This document shows, piece after piece, positions 7,083 to 14,545 of a stretch of 34,979 bases of DNA. Source of the stretch: a virus; the IMG/VR virus record IMGVR_UViG_3300025941_000011, positions 1-34,979 of that record. One strand, written 5' to 3'. The position numbers and the translations under genes are program-made. The notes under the pieces are model-generated. The model did not search any database. It saw only the letters and a list, made by a program, of their open reading frames with translations, and was not told where the DNA came from. How positions within the stretch are numbered: position 1 is the stretch's first letter; each line of letters opens with the position of its first letter.

Positions 7083-9476
7083 GTGGCAGGCGGCGACAAT
7101 CTCACCATCCAGATCGGCGCCGACAGCTCGAAGCTCCGTGCCGATCTCAAGCTGACGCAGGCCGAACTTAAAAACCTCGACCGGCAGATCAACGCCGCGG
7201 TCAAAACCGGCGACACCGCTCGCGCGCGGGAGTTGGCTAACACCTTCGGGAAATTGCAGGAGTCGGCGGTCGCGCTTGAGCGCGGCCTGAAGGGGCTCGG
7301 GGCAACCGGGGCGCGGGCATTCAACGAAATCTCGCATTCGGCCAACCGGGCGGATGCAAGCATCAACGTCACCGCCAGGAGCGCGAGCCGGCTATTCAAA
7401 CAGCTCCAGAGCCTGCCGCGCACCTTGGGTATCGGCGGGACCCTACTCGGCGGCGGGATCGGCGGCGCCGTAGGCGCTGGCGTCGGCATCGGCATCAACA
7501 AACTGATCGAACAGCTTGGCGAGTACGCGAAGACGTTGCGCGAGATACGCGACATCTCGCGTGAGACAACCGTCAAGCCGCTAACGGTTCAGGCCACGCA
7601 GGAACTCGCCGCCGCAGCCGGCGAGTCGGCGGAAACCGCGAACAAGTTCTTGACCGGGTTGCACGGCACGCTGGCGCAAGTCGCAACCAAGACAAGAGAT
7701 CTGCGCACCGGCCTGGAAGTCGGCGGGGATGCGGCAAAACAATCCACCCAGAACTTCGCCGGCTTTGGCGACAAGGTTGTCGAGGTGTTTCACGGCGCGG
7801 AGCCGCGTATCCGCGATTTTTCCGATGCACTCGCGATACTTAGGGTCAGAGAACAAGATCTGATAAAGCTGCCTATCGACAAACAGATGCAGCTAGTCTC
7901 GGAAGCCTTCCTGAAAACCCAGAAAAACGCCAAGGCACTGCATCTCACCGAACTCCAGCTTAATGAAGTCGCAAAAGCCGTCTTCAAGGTGCCAACAGCA
8001 GAGGCGGCCGCAATGGCGACGGCACTCATAAACAAACAAGCCAAGGAGGAGGACCTCGCCAAGGCGCAGCGCGGCGCTACCGAGCAAAATCTGGAAAACC
8101 TCAGAAAGGAGGCACAGGCGAACGCAAAACTTGCCGAAACGACGAGTGAAGCCGGGGCCGCGATTGCGAAAAACACCCTCCCGGCCCGAACCGCTCTGAC
8201 GCTTCAGGCAGCCGATTTTCTCACCAACCTGCCGACGACACTCATGCAGGTGCTTACTGCTGGAGCACCTGGCGGAGTACGGGGGCCGGATTTCGGCGGC
8301 GGCGGTGAATTGGGAGTGCCGGCGGCTCTCGGCGAGATCAAGAAAGAAGCTCTCACCTTGCCGGCGTTTTTTAGCGATTTGATGTCGAAGATTGGAAAGA
8401 TCTTCACGGAAGAAGCACCAAAGACAGAGTTTATTTTTCCGATCGAGCCTATCAAACAAGAAGCCAATACCCTGCCGCCGTTTTTCCAAACGCTGGGGAC
8501 CGCGATCGGCACCATCTGGAAAAACACCTTCTCCCCGTCAGGGATGGGCGATCCGAGCATTCCCGCGATGCCGGTCGACGCTACGAAGAATCAATTCGGC
8601 ACATTGCCGGCGTATTTCCAAGGATTGGCAGACCAGATCAAAGGCATCTGGGCCGATCTGATGAAAACCCTGGCGGCCCAGAATGCCGCCGCCGCGGCAT
8701 CGGCCAAAGGTCTGGGAGACACCGCCAAAGCCGCCGCCGCGCCGATGGAGACGACCAACGTTTTTATGATGGGTGATGCCGGCGGTGGCGATGCCGGCAG
8801 CGCTGGCGGCCTCCCTACTGTGTTACGCGGCACGGGACGTGGCCCCGATGACGGGCATGGCCCGGTGGTGGGCGGCGCCGGTTCCGGCTACGGGCCGCAG
8901 CGCGCGACGCAATCGACCACGCCCGGCTTTAGCGATTATCAGGCGCAGCCGTTTCGCGTGGTCTCTCCTATGCGCGAGGGGACCTATGGCTCGCAGGCCG
9001 CCAAATCCGCCGCCGAGGCAAGCGCGGATGCCGCTGCAGCCAGCCGCACCGCCGCCGAGGCGAGCCGGTCGGCAGCGGATGCCTGGACCGATCCGAGCTA
9101 TAATTATGCCTCGGGCGGCATGGTGCGTGGCCCCGGCAGCGGCACCAGCGATTCCATCCTGGCGCGGGTGTCGAACGGCGAGTTCATCATGCGCGCCGCA
9201 GCGGTCAACCGGCTCGGGACGGGCTTTCTGTCGCGGCTGAACGGGTTTGCCGATGGCGGGATGGTTATGCCGTCGCGGGGTATCCCGAGCTTTGCCGGCG
9301 GCGGCCTCGTTGAAGCATCCGGCGGCACTCCGGTGCATCTGCATCTCGGGAGCCATAGCTTCGCGCTGTCCGGCAACAGCAGCGTGGTCTCCTCGCTCGT
9401 CACCGAGGCGCACCGGCACAGGATGCGTGCGGCCGGCACCAAGCCCAGTTGGTACGGGGGCTCACCGGGGCGATGA
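7083..9476 (+). CDS. Tape measure protein
   Basis: 797 residues, the longest protein of the central tail module. It sets tail length and is ejected into the cell envelope. By the usual rule of about 1.5 angstrom per residue it would fit a tail near 120 nm. The N-terminus is helical (SSKLRADLKLTQAELKNLDRQINAAVKTGD). A Gly-rich hydrophobic segment near residues 119-140 (GIGGTLLGGGIGGAVGAGVG) may cross a membrane. The centre has a repeated LTLPAFFSDLMSKIGKIF / LPPFFQTLGTAIGTIW / LPAYFQGLADQIKGIW element, three copies between about residues 423 and 525. A GTG start with GGAG nine bases upstream is chosen. The end overlaps the next gene. Confidence 0.92.
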   Translation: MAGGDNLTIQIGADSSKLRADLKLTQAELKNLDRQINAAVKTGDTARARELANTFGKLQESAVALERGLKGLGATGARAFNEISHSANRADASINVTARSASRLFKQLQSLPRTLGIGGTLLGGGIGGAVGAGVGIGINKLIEQLGEYAKTLREIRDISRETTVKPLTVQATQELAAAAGESAETANKFLTGLHGTLAQVATKTRDLRTGLEVGGDAAKQSTQNFAGFGDKVVEVFHGAEPRIRDFSDALAILRVREQDLIKLPIDKQMQLVSEAFLKTQKNAKALHLTELQLNEVAKAVFKVPTAEAAAMATALINKQAKEEDLAKAQRGATEQNLENLRKEAQANAKLAETTSEAGAAIAKNTLPARTALTLQAADFLTNLPTTLMQVLTAGAPGGVRGPDFGGGGELGVPAALGEIKKEALTLPAFFSDLMSKIGKIFTEEAPKTEFIFPIEPIKQEANTLPPFFQTLGTAIGTIWKNTFSPSGMGDPSIPAMPVDATKNQFGTLPAYFQGLADQIKGIWADLMKTLAAQNAAAAASAKGLGDTAKAAAAPMETTNVFMMGDAGGGDAGSAGGLPTVLRGTGRGPDDGHGPVVGGAGSGYGPQRATQSTTPGFSDYQAQPFRVVSPMREGTYGSQAAKSAAEASADAAAASRTAAEASRSAADAWTDPSYNYASGGMVRGPGSGTSDSILARVSNGEFIMRAAAVNRLGTGFLSRLNGFADGGMVMPSRGIPSFAGGGLVEASGGTPVHLHLGSHSFALSGNSSVVSSLVTEAHRHRMRAAGTKPSWYGGSPGR

Positions 9477-9931
9477 TCAGCGCCACCAATCCCACCGTCT
9501 TCGACATCCATTTCCCGAGCGACACCGCGCCGGGCGTTGCCGCGTACTCGGCCCGAGGGCTGCGGGGTACGCTCGGCCTGTGCAATGCCGTAAGCGGCGG
9601 CCTGCGCCGCACCGTCAACGGCACGCTGATCGATATCGGGGCGCCGCAGATGCGCAAATACACGCTCTCGATCTCGGGCAACGACCAGGAGTCGCCTGCG
9701 GTTGACGGGTTGTGGCCGGGCATGCAGGTCGTGGTCGACAGCAACGTCGAGCTTGCCTTCCTGACGGCCGGCGGCAGCGCGGGCCGCACGATGGTCCCCG
9801 GCAGCGAGCGGTTCGAAGGCGCGTACACCTACTACTGCATGCGCCTGACGATGCTCGTGGTCGGGCTCGACATCGATCGCGCCGAGTGGGCGCAAGAGGT
9901 CGGCTGGTCACTGATGTTGGAGGAAGTCTGA
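9473..9931 (+). CDS. Minor tail protein after tape measure, function unknown
   Basis: 152-residue, mostly beta protein directly after the tape measure, where distal tail or tail-tip proteins normally lie. I do not recognise a named family. Visible segments are TVFDIHFPSDTAPG, the GLRRTVNGTLIDIGAP strand pair, and MRKYTLSISGNDQESP. The ATG at 9473 overlaps the tape measure stop (ATGA) and is preferred over the GTG-type start at 9449. The stop shares a base with the next ATG (TGATG). Confidence 0.7.
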   Translation: MISATNPTVFDIHFPSDTAPGVAAYSARGLRGTLGLCNAVSGGLRRTVNGTLIDIGAPQMRKYTLSISGNDQESPAVDGLWPGMQVVVDSNVELAFLTAGGSAGRTMVPGSERFEGAYTYYCMRLTMLVVGLDIDRAEWAQEVGWSLMLEEV

Positions 9932-10068
9932 TGGCGTGCGCCGGATGCGCGGCGCGACGGGCCGCGATGATTCAGATGAAGCAGCAACTGCTCGCCCGGA
10001 TGCTCGGCATGGTCCCGCCGCCGCCGAAGCCGCCGCCTGCTAAGGCACCGCCGGCAAAGAAGGACTAA
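9931..10068 (+). CDS. 45-residue Cys- and Pro-rich small tail-module protein
   Basis: A very short protein, MACAGCAARRAAMIQ at the start with a CAGC pair, then a helix rich in Met/Gln/Leu, then a Pro/Lys/Ala tail (PPPPKPPPAKAPPAKKD). It is locked between two tail genes by TGATG and TAATG junctions, and its frame is intact, so it is likely translated. The CxxC pair could bind a metal or form a disulfide. Function unknown. Confidence 0.6.
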   Translation: MACAGCAARRAAMIQMKQQLLARMLGMVPPPPKPPPAKAPPAKKD

Positions 10069-12770
10069 TGAGCGGTCCCTTCTTTTTCGCTTGGGCTGGC
10101 GGCGTCATCACCGAGCAGCAGACGCTCGTCATCAACGGCAACACGCACGGCGGCGCCATCGAGCAGGCAACCATCGTCGGCGATGTCGAGGCCGGCACCG
10201 CGGCGCTGTTCAACATGGCGAGCAACAGCGGGCTCGACGACGCCGAACTCTACACGATTGCCGGGCCGGGCTTGGCAGACGACACATACTTTATCTACGA
10301 CGGCTCGGTGCTGGCGCCCGAAGCGGGTGCCGTCAACCTGTCATCGCCGGCAACCGGAAGCCTCAAGAGCGCCACCTACACCACCACCAAGGCTGTGCTC
10401 GTTGGCTCGACGGCAGCGGCGATGTCGGCCGGCTCGGACGCCATTACGCTGGTAGACGACATTGGCTTGCTGCCGGGGCTCTACTGCGTCTCGGGCACCA
10501 GCATCGGCGAGACGGCGGCGCCGGCCGGCGGGACCATGCTCGTGTCGAGCGCGCTGGCCGATTACGACGGCGGCGGCGTCATGCTGCTTTATGTGTTCGG
10601 GCCGGGCGGGCCGCAGGCGGTGACGGCGACCTCGACCGGCACCTACGCCATCCGCATCACCGGGCTGGCCGATGCGGACTGGTACAGCATCACGAACATT
10701 CCGGCCGGCGCGCTGGCGTCGCTTACCGCGGGGCTGCGCTACAACATCAGCGGCAACGGGCTGCAAGTCGGGACGACCTTTGTCGCGCCCGGCAGCGCGA
10801 CGGCGATCACCATCGACCAGCCGGCGACGTCGGCTGCCATCAACGGGATCTTCACGATCACCGGGCCGCGAGCACCCAACGCGGATTTCGACCCCGTGGC
10901 GCACGCCCGCGAGGACGAGGAGATCGTCGGGCTCGAAATCACCCAGGAGGAGGGCGGGCTCGCATCGCTGACAATCGAGATCCGCAACCCGCACGTCGGC
11001 CTGCTGGCGCTCGGCCGGAACCTCTGGTGCTGGCTGTCGTGGGATAGGAACTATGGCGGCGAGCCCGACATCGTGCCGTTGTTTAACGGCCGGTTGATCG
11101 GCGTGCCGAAGCTCTCGACGGGCGAGATCGTGACGCTGGAGTTTCTCGCCCGGCCCGACGACTACAACGAACAGAAGACCGCGCTCAGCGGCGAGATGGC
11201 GGTGTTGCCGCATTACGACCCGGTGTGGATTACCGCGGCCGAGAACCCGGACACGGTGCTGGAAGCCTATTCGAGGCTCTGGCATGTCGACCGCACGACC
11301 CTCGAACTGACGGCCAGCGACATTCTGCAAGGCGAAGACGGGATCCTGACGATAGGCGAGGACGAGGCTTTCTATGACAGCTTCAGCCTCGAATACGGCG
11401 CGCCGCCGCTGACGGCAGTCAACGTGTCGGGCACGGTGAGCTGGTCGCAACAGGGCAGCGGCTCGCTCGATGTCACCGAGACGCTGGTGCAGGCGTTCGC
11501 CGACGCGGGTTCGCCCTATCGCTCGATCTTCGCGGTGGGCAAGATCAATTATCCGCTGTGGGGCTATACCCGCATTACCGGCGGCGGCCTCATACAAGTC
11601 GCATGCGGCGAAGGGTTGCGCACCGATTGGCCGGCGCCTGGCACGTCTATCGGCGGCGGCTGGACGCTCAGCACCGACAACGAAGGCGAGGGCAAGCCTC
11701 TGTGCTACTGCATCGAGGCGGACATGCCGAACGGCTGGCTCGAGCCGATCGATTACAACGTCAAAACGACGATGCAGGAACCGCTATCGTCGGTCGATGT
11801 CGGTCGATCGGATGCCGCGCTGCTGACGAACAAGTGGATTCAAGTCATCATCAAATTCCCGCTGAACAACTACAAAATCCGCATGGTGCTGGATTGGCGG
11901 GCCGACCGGCAGCGCACCGAGACGGTCGAGGCGGTCCTCACCGCCAATGTGCAGCGGGAGTTGTCCGACAGCGCCGACAGCGACCACGAGGACATCGCGC
12001 TCACCTCGTCCTATGTCGGGCAGGCAACCGATGACGGCGGGCAGGTTCCCATCGGCAGCCTGTCGCAGCGCAGCTATTTCCAGAGCACCCGCGGCGCGCA
12101 GTCCTTCGAATATCTGCTGCTCTTGGCGCGAGCCAAGATGCGGGCGCGGGCGCGCGCGGTCGACATCACATTCGGCGTCCCTTGGGCCGCCGCGCTCGAC
12201 ATCACGCTGCGCCACAATGTGACTTATCTCGACCGCCGTCTGCCCGGCGGCAGCGCCACGGGCAAAGTCAAAAGCTACAAGCTCGCCGTCGCTGACGGCG
12301 CCATGTCCGGCGAGTTCGTCATCGGGTGCAGCATCGGCAACGGCGACCCGTCGAGCGCCGCGGTCGGCGTGCCGACCTACGTCGAGGATGGCTATGTCGA
12401 GCCGGGCTATCAGGTGATTGCCGGCGGCCAGAAGGAATTGCTCACGGGCGAGCTCGCCTATGAGACGCTGGACGCTTTTATCATCGATGACGACGGCCTC
12501 GACCTGTCGAATATGACGATCGACCGCGCGGTCAATTCATGCGTCGTGGTCAACGGGCTGGAGCAGCAGCTTTTCACGCTGGCCGATTTTCAAGACAAGA
12601 TCGCGCCCGCCATGCACGGCGACCCGATCCAAGCGGTAGCCACGATGTCTACCGCGGTGACGCTCGACCTCAAGCCGGTGACGGGCAACACATTCCACAC
12701 GTCGTTTTTCCCGGCCGTCAGCCAGCTATCGCTGCCGAAGACGATCGACCTCGCCGCCGCCTCGGGATAA
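10068..12770 (+). CDS. Large tail-tip / hub-like protein with extended N-terminal domain
   Basis: 900 residues. The first roughly 270 residues are repetitive beta segments rich in Gly/Ala/Thr with TSTGTYAIRITGLADADWY and similar stretches. From about residue 275 (HAREDEEIVGLEITQEEGG) the sequence looks like a siphovirus tail-hub protein: NPHVGLLALGRNLWCWLSWD, then LFNGRLIGVPKLSTGEIVTLEF, which resembles the beta domains that form the ring closing the tail tube. The position after the tape measure and small minor tail genes fits. The N-terminal extension may be a receptor-facing insertion (inference). The C-terminus ends in a further beta region. Confidence 0.7.
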   Translation: MSGPFFFAWAGGVITEQQTLVINGNTHGGAIEQATIVGDVEAGTAALFNMASNSGLDDAELYTIAGPGLADDTYFIYDGSVLAPEAGAVNLSSPATGSLKSATYTTTKAVLVGSTAAAMSAGSDAITLVDDIGLLPGLYCVSGTSIGETAAPAGGTMLVSSALADYDGGGVMLLYVFGPGGPQAVTATSTGTYAIRITGLADADWYSITNIPAGALASLTAGLRYNISGNGLQVGTTFVAPGSATAITIDQPATSAAINGIFTITGPRAPNADFDPVAHAREDEEIVGLEITQEEGGLASLTIEIRNPHVGLLALGRNLWCWLSWDRNYGGEPDIVPLFNGRLIGVPKLSTGEIVTLEFLARPDDYNEQKTALSGEMAVLPHYDPVWITAAENPDTVLEAYSRLWHVDRTTLELTASDILQGEDGILTIGEDEAFYDSFSLEYGAPPLTAVNVSGTVSWSQQGSGSLDVTETLVQAFADAGSPYRSIFAVGKINYPLWGYTRITGGGLIQVACGEGLRTDWPAPGTSIGGGWTLSTDNEGEGKPLCYCIEADMPNGWLEPIDYNVKTTMQEPLSSVDVGRSDAALLTNKWIQVIIKFPLNNYKIRMVLDWRADRQRTETVEAVLTANVQRELSDSADSDHEDIALTSSYVGQATDDGGQVPIGSLSQRSYFQSTRGAQSFEYLLLLARAKMRARARAVDITFGVPWAAALDITLRHNVTYLDRRLPGGSATGKVKSYKLAVADGAMSGEFVIGCSIGNGDPSSAAVGVPTYVEDGYVEPGYQVIAGGQKELLTGELAYETLDAFIIDDDGLDLSNMTIDRAVNSCVVVNGLEQQLFTLADFQDKIAPAMHGDPIQAVATMSTAVTLDLKPVTGNTFHTSFFPAVSQLSLPKTIDLAAASG

Positions 12771-12776
12771 CGCGCC

Positions 12777-13247
12777 ATGCCGTTCGAGTATGCAGTTCGC
12801 CCGTTTCAAACGCCGGGCGCGCAGGGGCGGATTCGCATTCCCTCGGCGCCGCAAGGTTTCGATCAACGCGCAACCCTGACCTGGGGCAATAAGACGAGCC
12901 TCGACAGCATGGGTAAGAAGGGCATCTCGGTATCCACGCACTGGCCGGATTTTAGCGAAGGTTGTTGCACCGAGGAGTCGGCGCAGAAGAGCAACGAGAT
13001 GGAAACCGTAACCGTGGCCAATGAAGGCGCGAACGGCGGCAGCGTTACGTTCCAACGGGCAAAGTGGCTCAAGCTCGACAAAGAGCACCGCGACGCCTGC
13101 GGCGACATGGCGGTCTGGTACAACGTCCAGATGAATGCGTCGGATGCCTCTATCATGAAGAACTACGCGACGCTCGCAGCACAGATGGGCGTGCGCACGC
13201 CGGAACCCGAGAAATGCAAAGTACAGGCTACGTTCAATAACGTCTGA
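12777..13247 (+). CDS. Tail-module protein, first copy of tandem duplicated pair
   Basis: 156 residues, no recognised family. It is a paralogue of the next gene: residues from IPSAPQGFDQ to STHWPD (38 positions) and from VWYNVQMNAS to EPEKCK (36 positions) are identical in both proteins, while the middle (about residues 60-105, GCCTEESAQKSNEM) and the extreme C-terminus differ. Many of the identical residues use different codons, so the identity is kept by selection. The Cys pair and CGDM motif are shared. It lies between hub and fibre genes and may be a tail-tip structural or adsorption protein (inference). Confidence 0.75.
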   Translation: MPFEYAVRPFQTPGAQGRIRIPSAPQGFDQRATLTWGNKTSLDSMGKKGISVSTHWPDFSEGCCTEESAQKSNEMETVTVANEGANGGSVTFQRAKWLKLDKEHRDACGDMAVWYNVQMNASDASIMKNYATLAAQMGVRTPEPEKCKVQATFNNV

Positions 13248-13254
13248 GGCTGTC

Positions 13255-13746
13255 ATGCCATTCGAGTATTTTGTCCGGCCGTTCGAGAGCCGCGATGTTC
13301 ACGGGCGGGTCGTCATTCCCTCGGCGCCGCAAGGTTTTGACCAGCGCGCGACATTGACGTGGGGCAACAAAACCAGCCTGGACAGCATGGGTAAAAAGGG
13401 CATCTCGGTAAGCACCCACTGGCCCGATGACCCGCAGAATCAGGAGGACTGTTGCAAGGAAGAGTTCCAAGAAAAGGATCGGAAAAAGACCACCGTGAAG
13501 ATCACCGATTCGTCCGAACCGGAGAATTGGATCTTGGTTAATCGAGCCACTGAGCTGTCGCTGGATAAGAACCACCAGAACCGCTGTGGCGACATGGGCG
13601 TCTGGTACAATGTGCAGATGAACGCGTCAGACGCATCGATCATGAAGAACTATGCGACGCTCGCGGCACAGATGGGCGTACGGACTCCGGAACCGGAAAA
13701 GTGCAAGTCGGTGATGAAGCTGAATGCCAACACGGCGGGAACATAG
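13255..13746 (+). CDS. Tail-module protein, second copy of tandem duplicated pair
   Basis: 163 residues, 8 bases after its paralogue and starting with almost the same codons (MPFEY). It shares the two identical blocks described for the upstream copy. The centre is longer and different (DCCKEEFQEKDRKKTTVKITDSSEPENW) and it ends in KSVMKLNANTAGT. Keeping both copies with conserved flanks and a divergent middle suggests that the middle contacts a variable partner, such as receptor or another tail protein. No similar domain is known to me. Confidence 0.75.
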   Translation: MPFEYFVRPFESRDVHGRVVIPSAPQGFDQRATLTWGNKTSLDSMGKKGISVSTHWPDDPQNQEDCCKEEFQEKDRKKTTVKITDSSEPENWILVNRATELSLDKNHQNRCGDMGVWYNVQMNASDASIMKNYATLAAQMGVRTPEPEKCKSVMKLNANTAGT

Positions 13747-13749
13747 CCT

Positions 13750-14544
13750 GTGCCATACGTCGAGTTTCCCGCCGACGAGATAATCGACTGCCACTTCAAG
13801 AAGAAAGACCCCGGCGACCCCGGCGACGGCGGCGAGGGCACGCATCTCTGCGGCGAGTGGGGCTACGACTTCCCCGGCGACGGATTCTATGTGATCTACT
13901 ACGACCCGCCGCCGCCGGGTGCGTCCGGCGAGTTCCGCCATTCCCCGCGCCTCATTCCCTATCGGGTACGGCGCGAGCTTATTTTCCCGCGACTGATCTC
14001 GCCGCGGGACGATCAGGTGTGGGCGATTTCGCTGCCGTATTACCTGATGGAGAGCGGAATCTACTTCAACCCGTATGCCGACCCGGCGCTCGATGCGGCA
14101 CAGGGGCGAACCCCGCTGAGGGTGCCTGCGGTGGCTTACGAGATTAGCTGGTCGTTTGAGCTGCGGGCTGATCCGCCGCCGTTTCCGGGGCAAGTACCTT
14201 GTACGTTTCTGACCGGCCACGGCATGGGGCTCGGCATGACGAACGCGATAATCGACCCCGAGTTCAACATCTTCAAACCCAATATGCCGACATCCCCAAA
14301 CTATGGCCCGGCACCCGTAACGTATGATGTGGCGAGCGACGGCTCGGGCATTTTGACCACGATGGGCTACGCGAACATCATCACCACTTGCGACGATCAG
14401 GATTGGGTCATCGCGAATTGTCCGGAGAATGTCGGTTGCTTCAACCAGACGTGGAGCGGGGATTCGCACTTCAATATAAAAGCCATTTGCGCGGGGCCCG
14501 CTACACCGTCGCCGGCACCGCACCGCCGCCGAAGGGTTCGCTGA
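13750..14544 (+). CDS. Hypothetical tail protein, 264 residues
   Basis: No family recognised. It starts at GTG 13750, three bases after the preceding stop, and ends one base before the fibre ATG. The protein is beta-like and rich in Pro, Gly, Tyr and Cys (HLCGEWGYDFPGDGFYVIYY, TTCDDQDWVIANCPENVGCF), which suggests an extracellular structural protein with disulfides. It ends in an Arg-rich tail (PAPHRRRRVR). The place between the duplicated pair and the fibre suggests a tail-tip or fibre-attachment role (inference). Confidence 0.6.
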   Translation: MPYVEFPADEIIDCHFKKKDPGDPGDGGEGTHLCGEWGYDFPGDGFYVIYYDPPPPGASGEFRHSPRLIPYRVRRELIFPRLISPRDDQVWAISLPYYLMESGIYFNPYADPALDAAQGRTPLRVPAVAYEISWSFELRADPPPFPGQVPCTFLTGHGMGLGMTNAIIDPEFNIFKPNMPTSPNYGPAPVTYDVASDGSGILTTMGYANIITTCDDQDWVIANCPENVGCFNQTWSGDSHFNIKAICAGPATPSPAPHRRRRVR

Positions 14545-14545
14545 T

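Noticed and set aside
8823-9895. Minus-strand frames opposite the end of the tape measure
   Set aside because: Shadow frames caused by GC-rich codon use; the plus-strand genes are well supported.
10341-11597. Long minus-strand frame of 418 residues opposite the tail hub gene
   Set aside because: Arg/Val/Asp-rich mirror of a GC-rich gene; no domain and no ribosome site.
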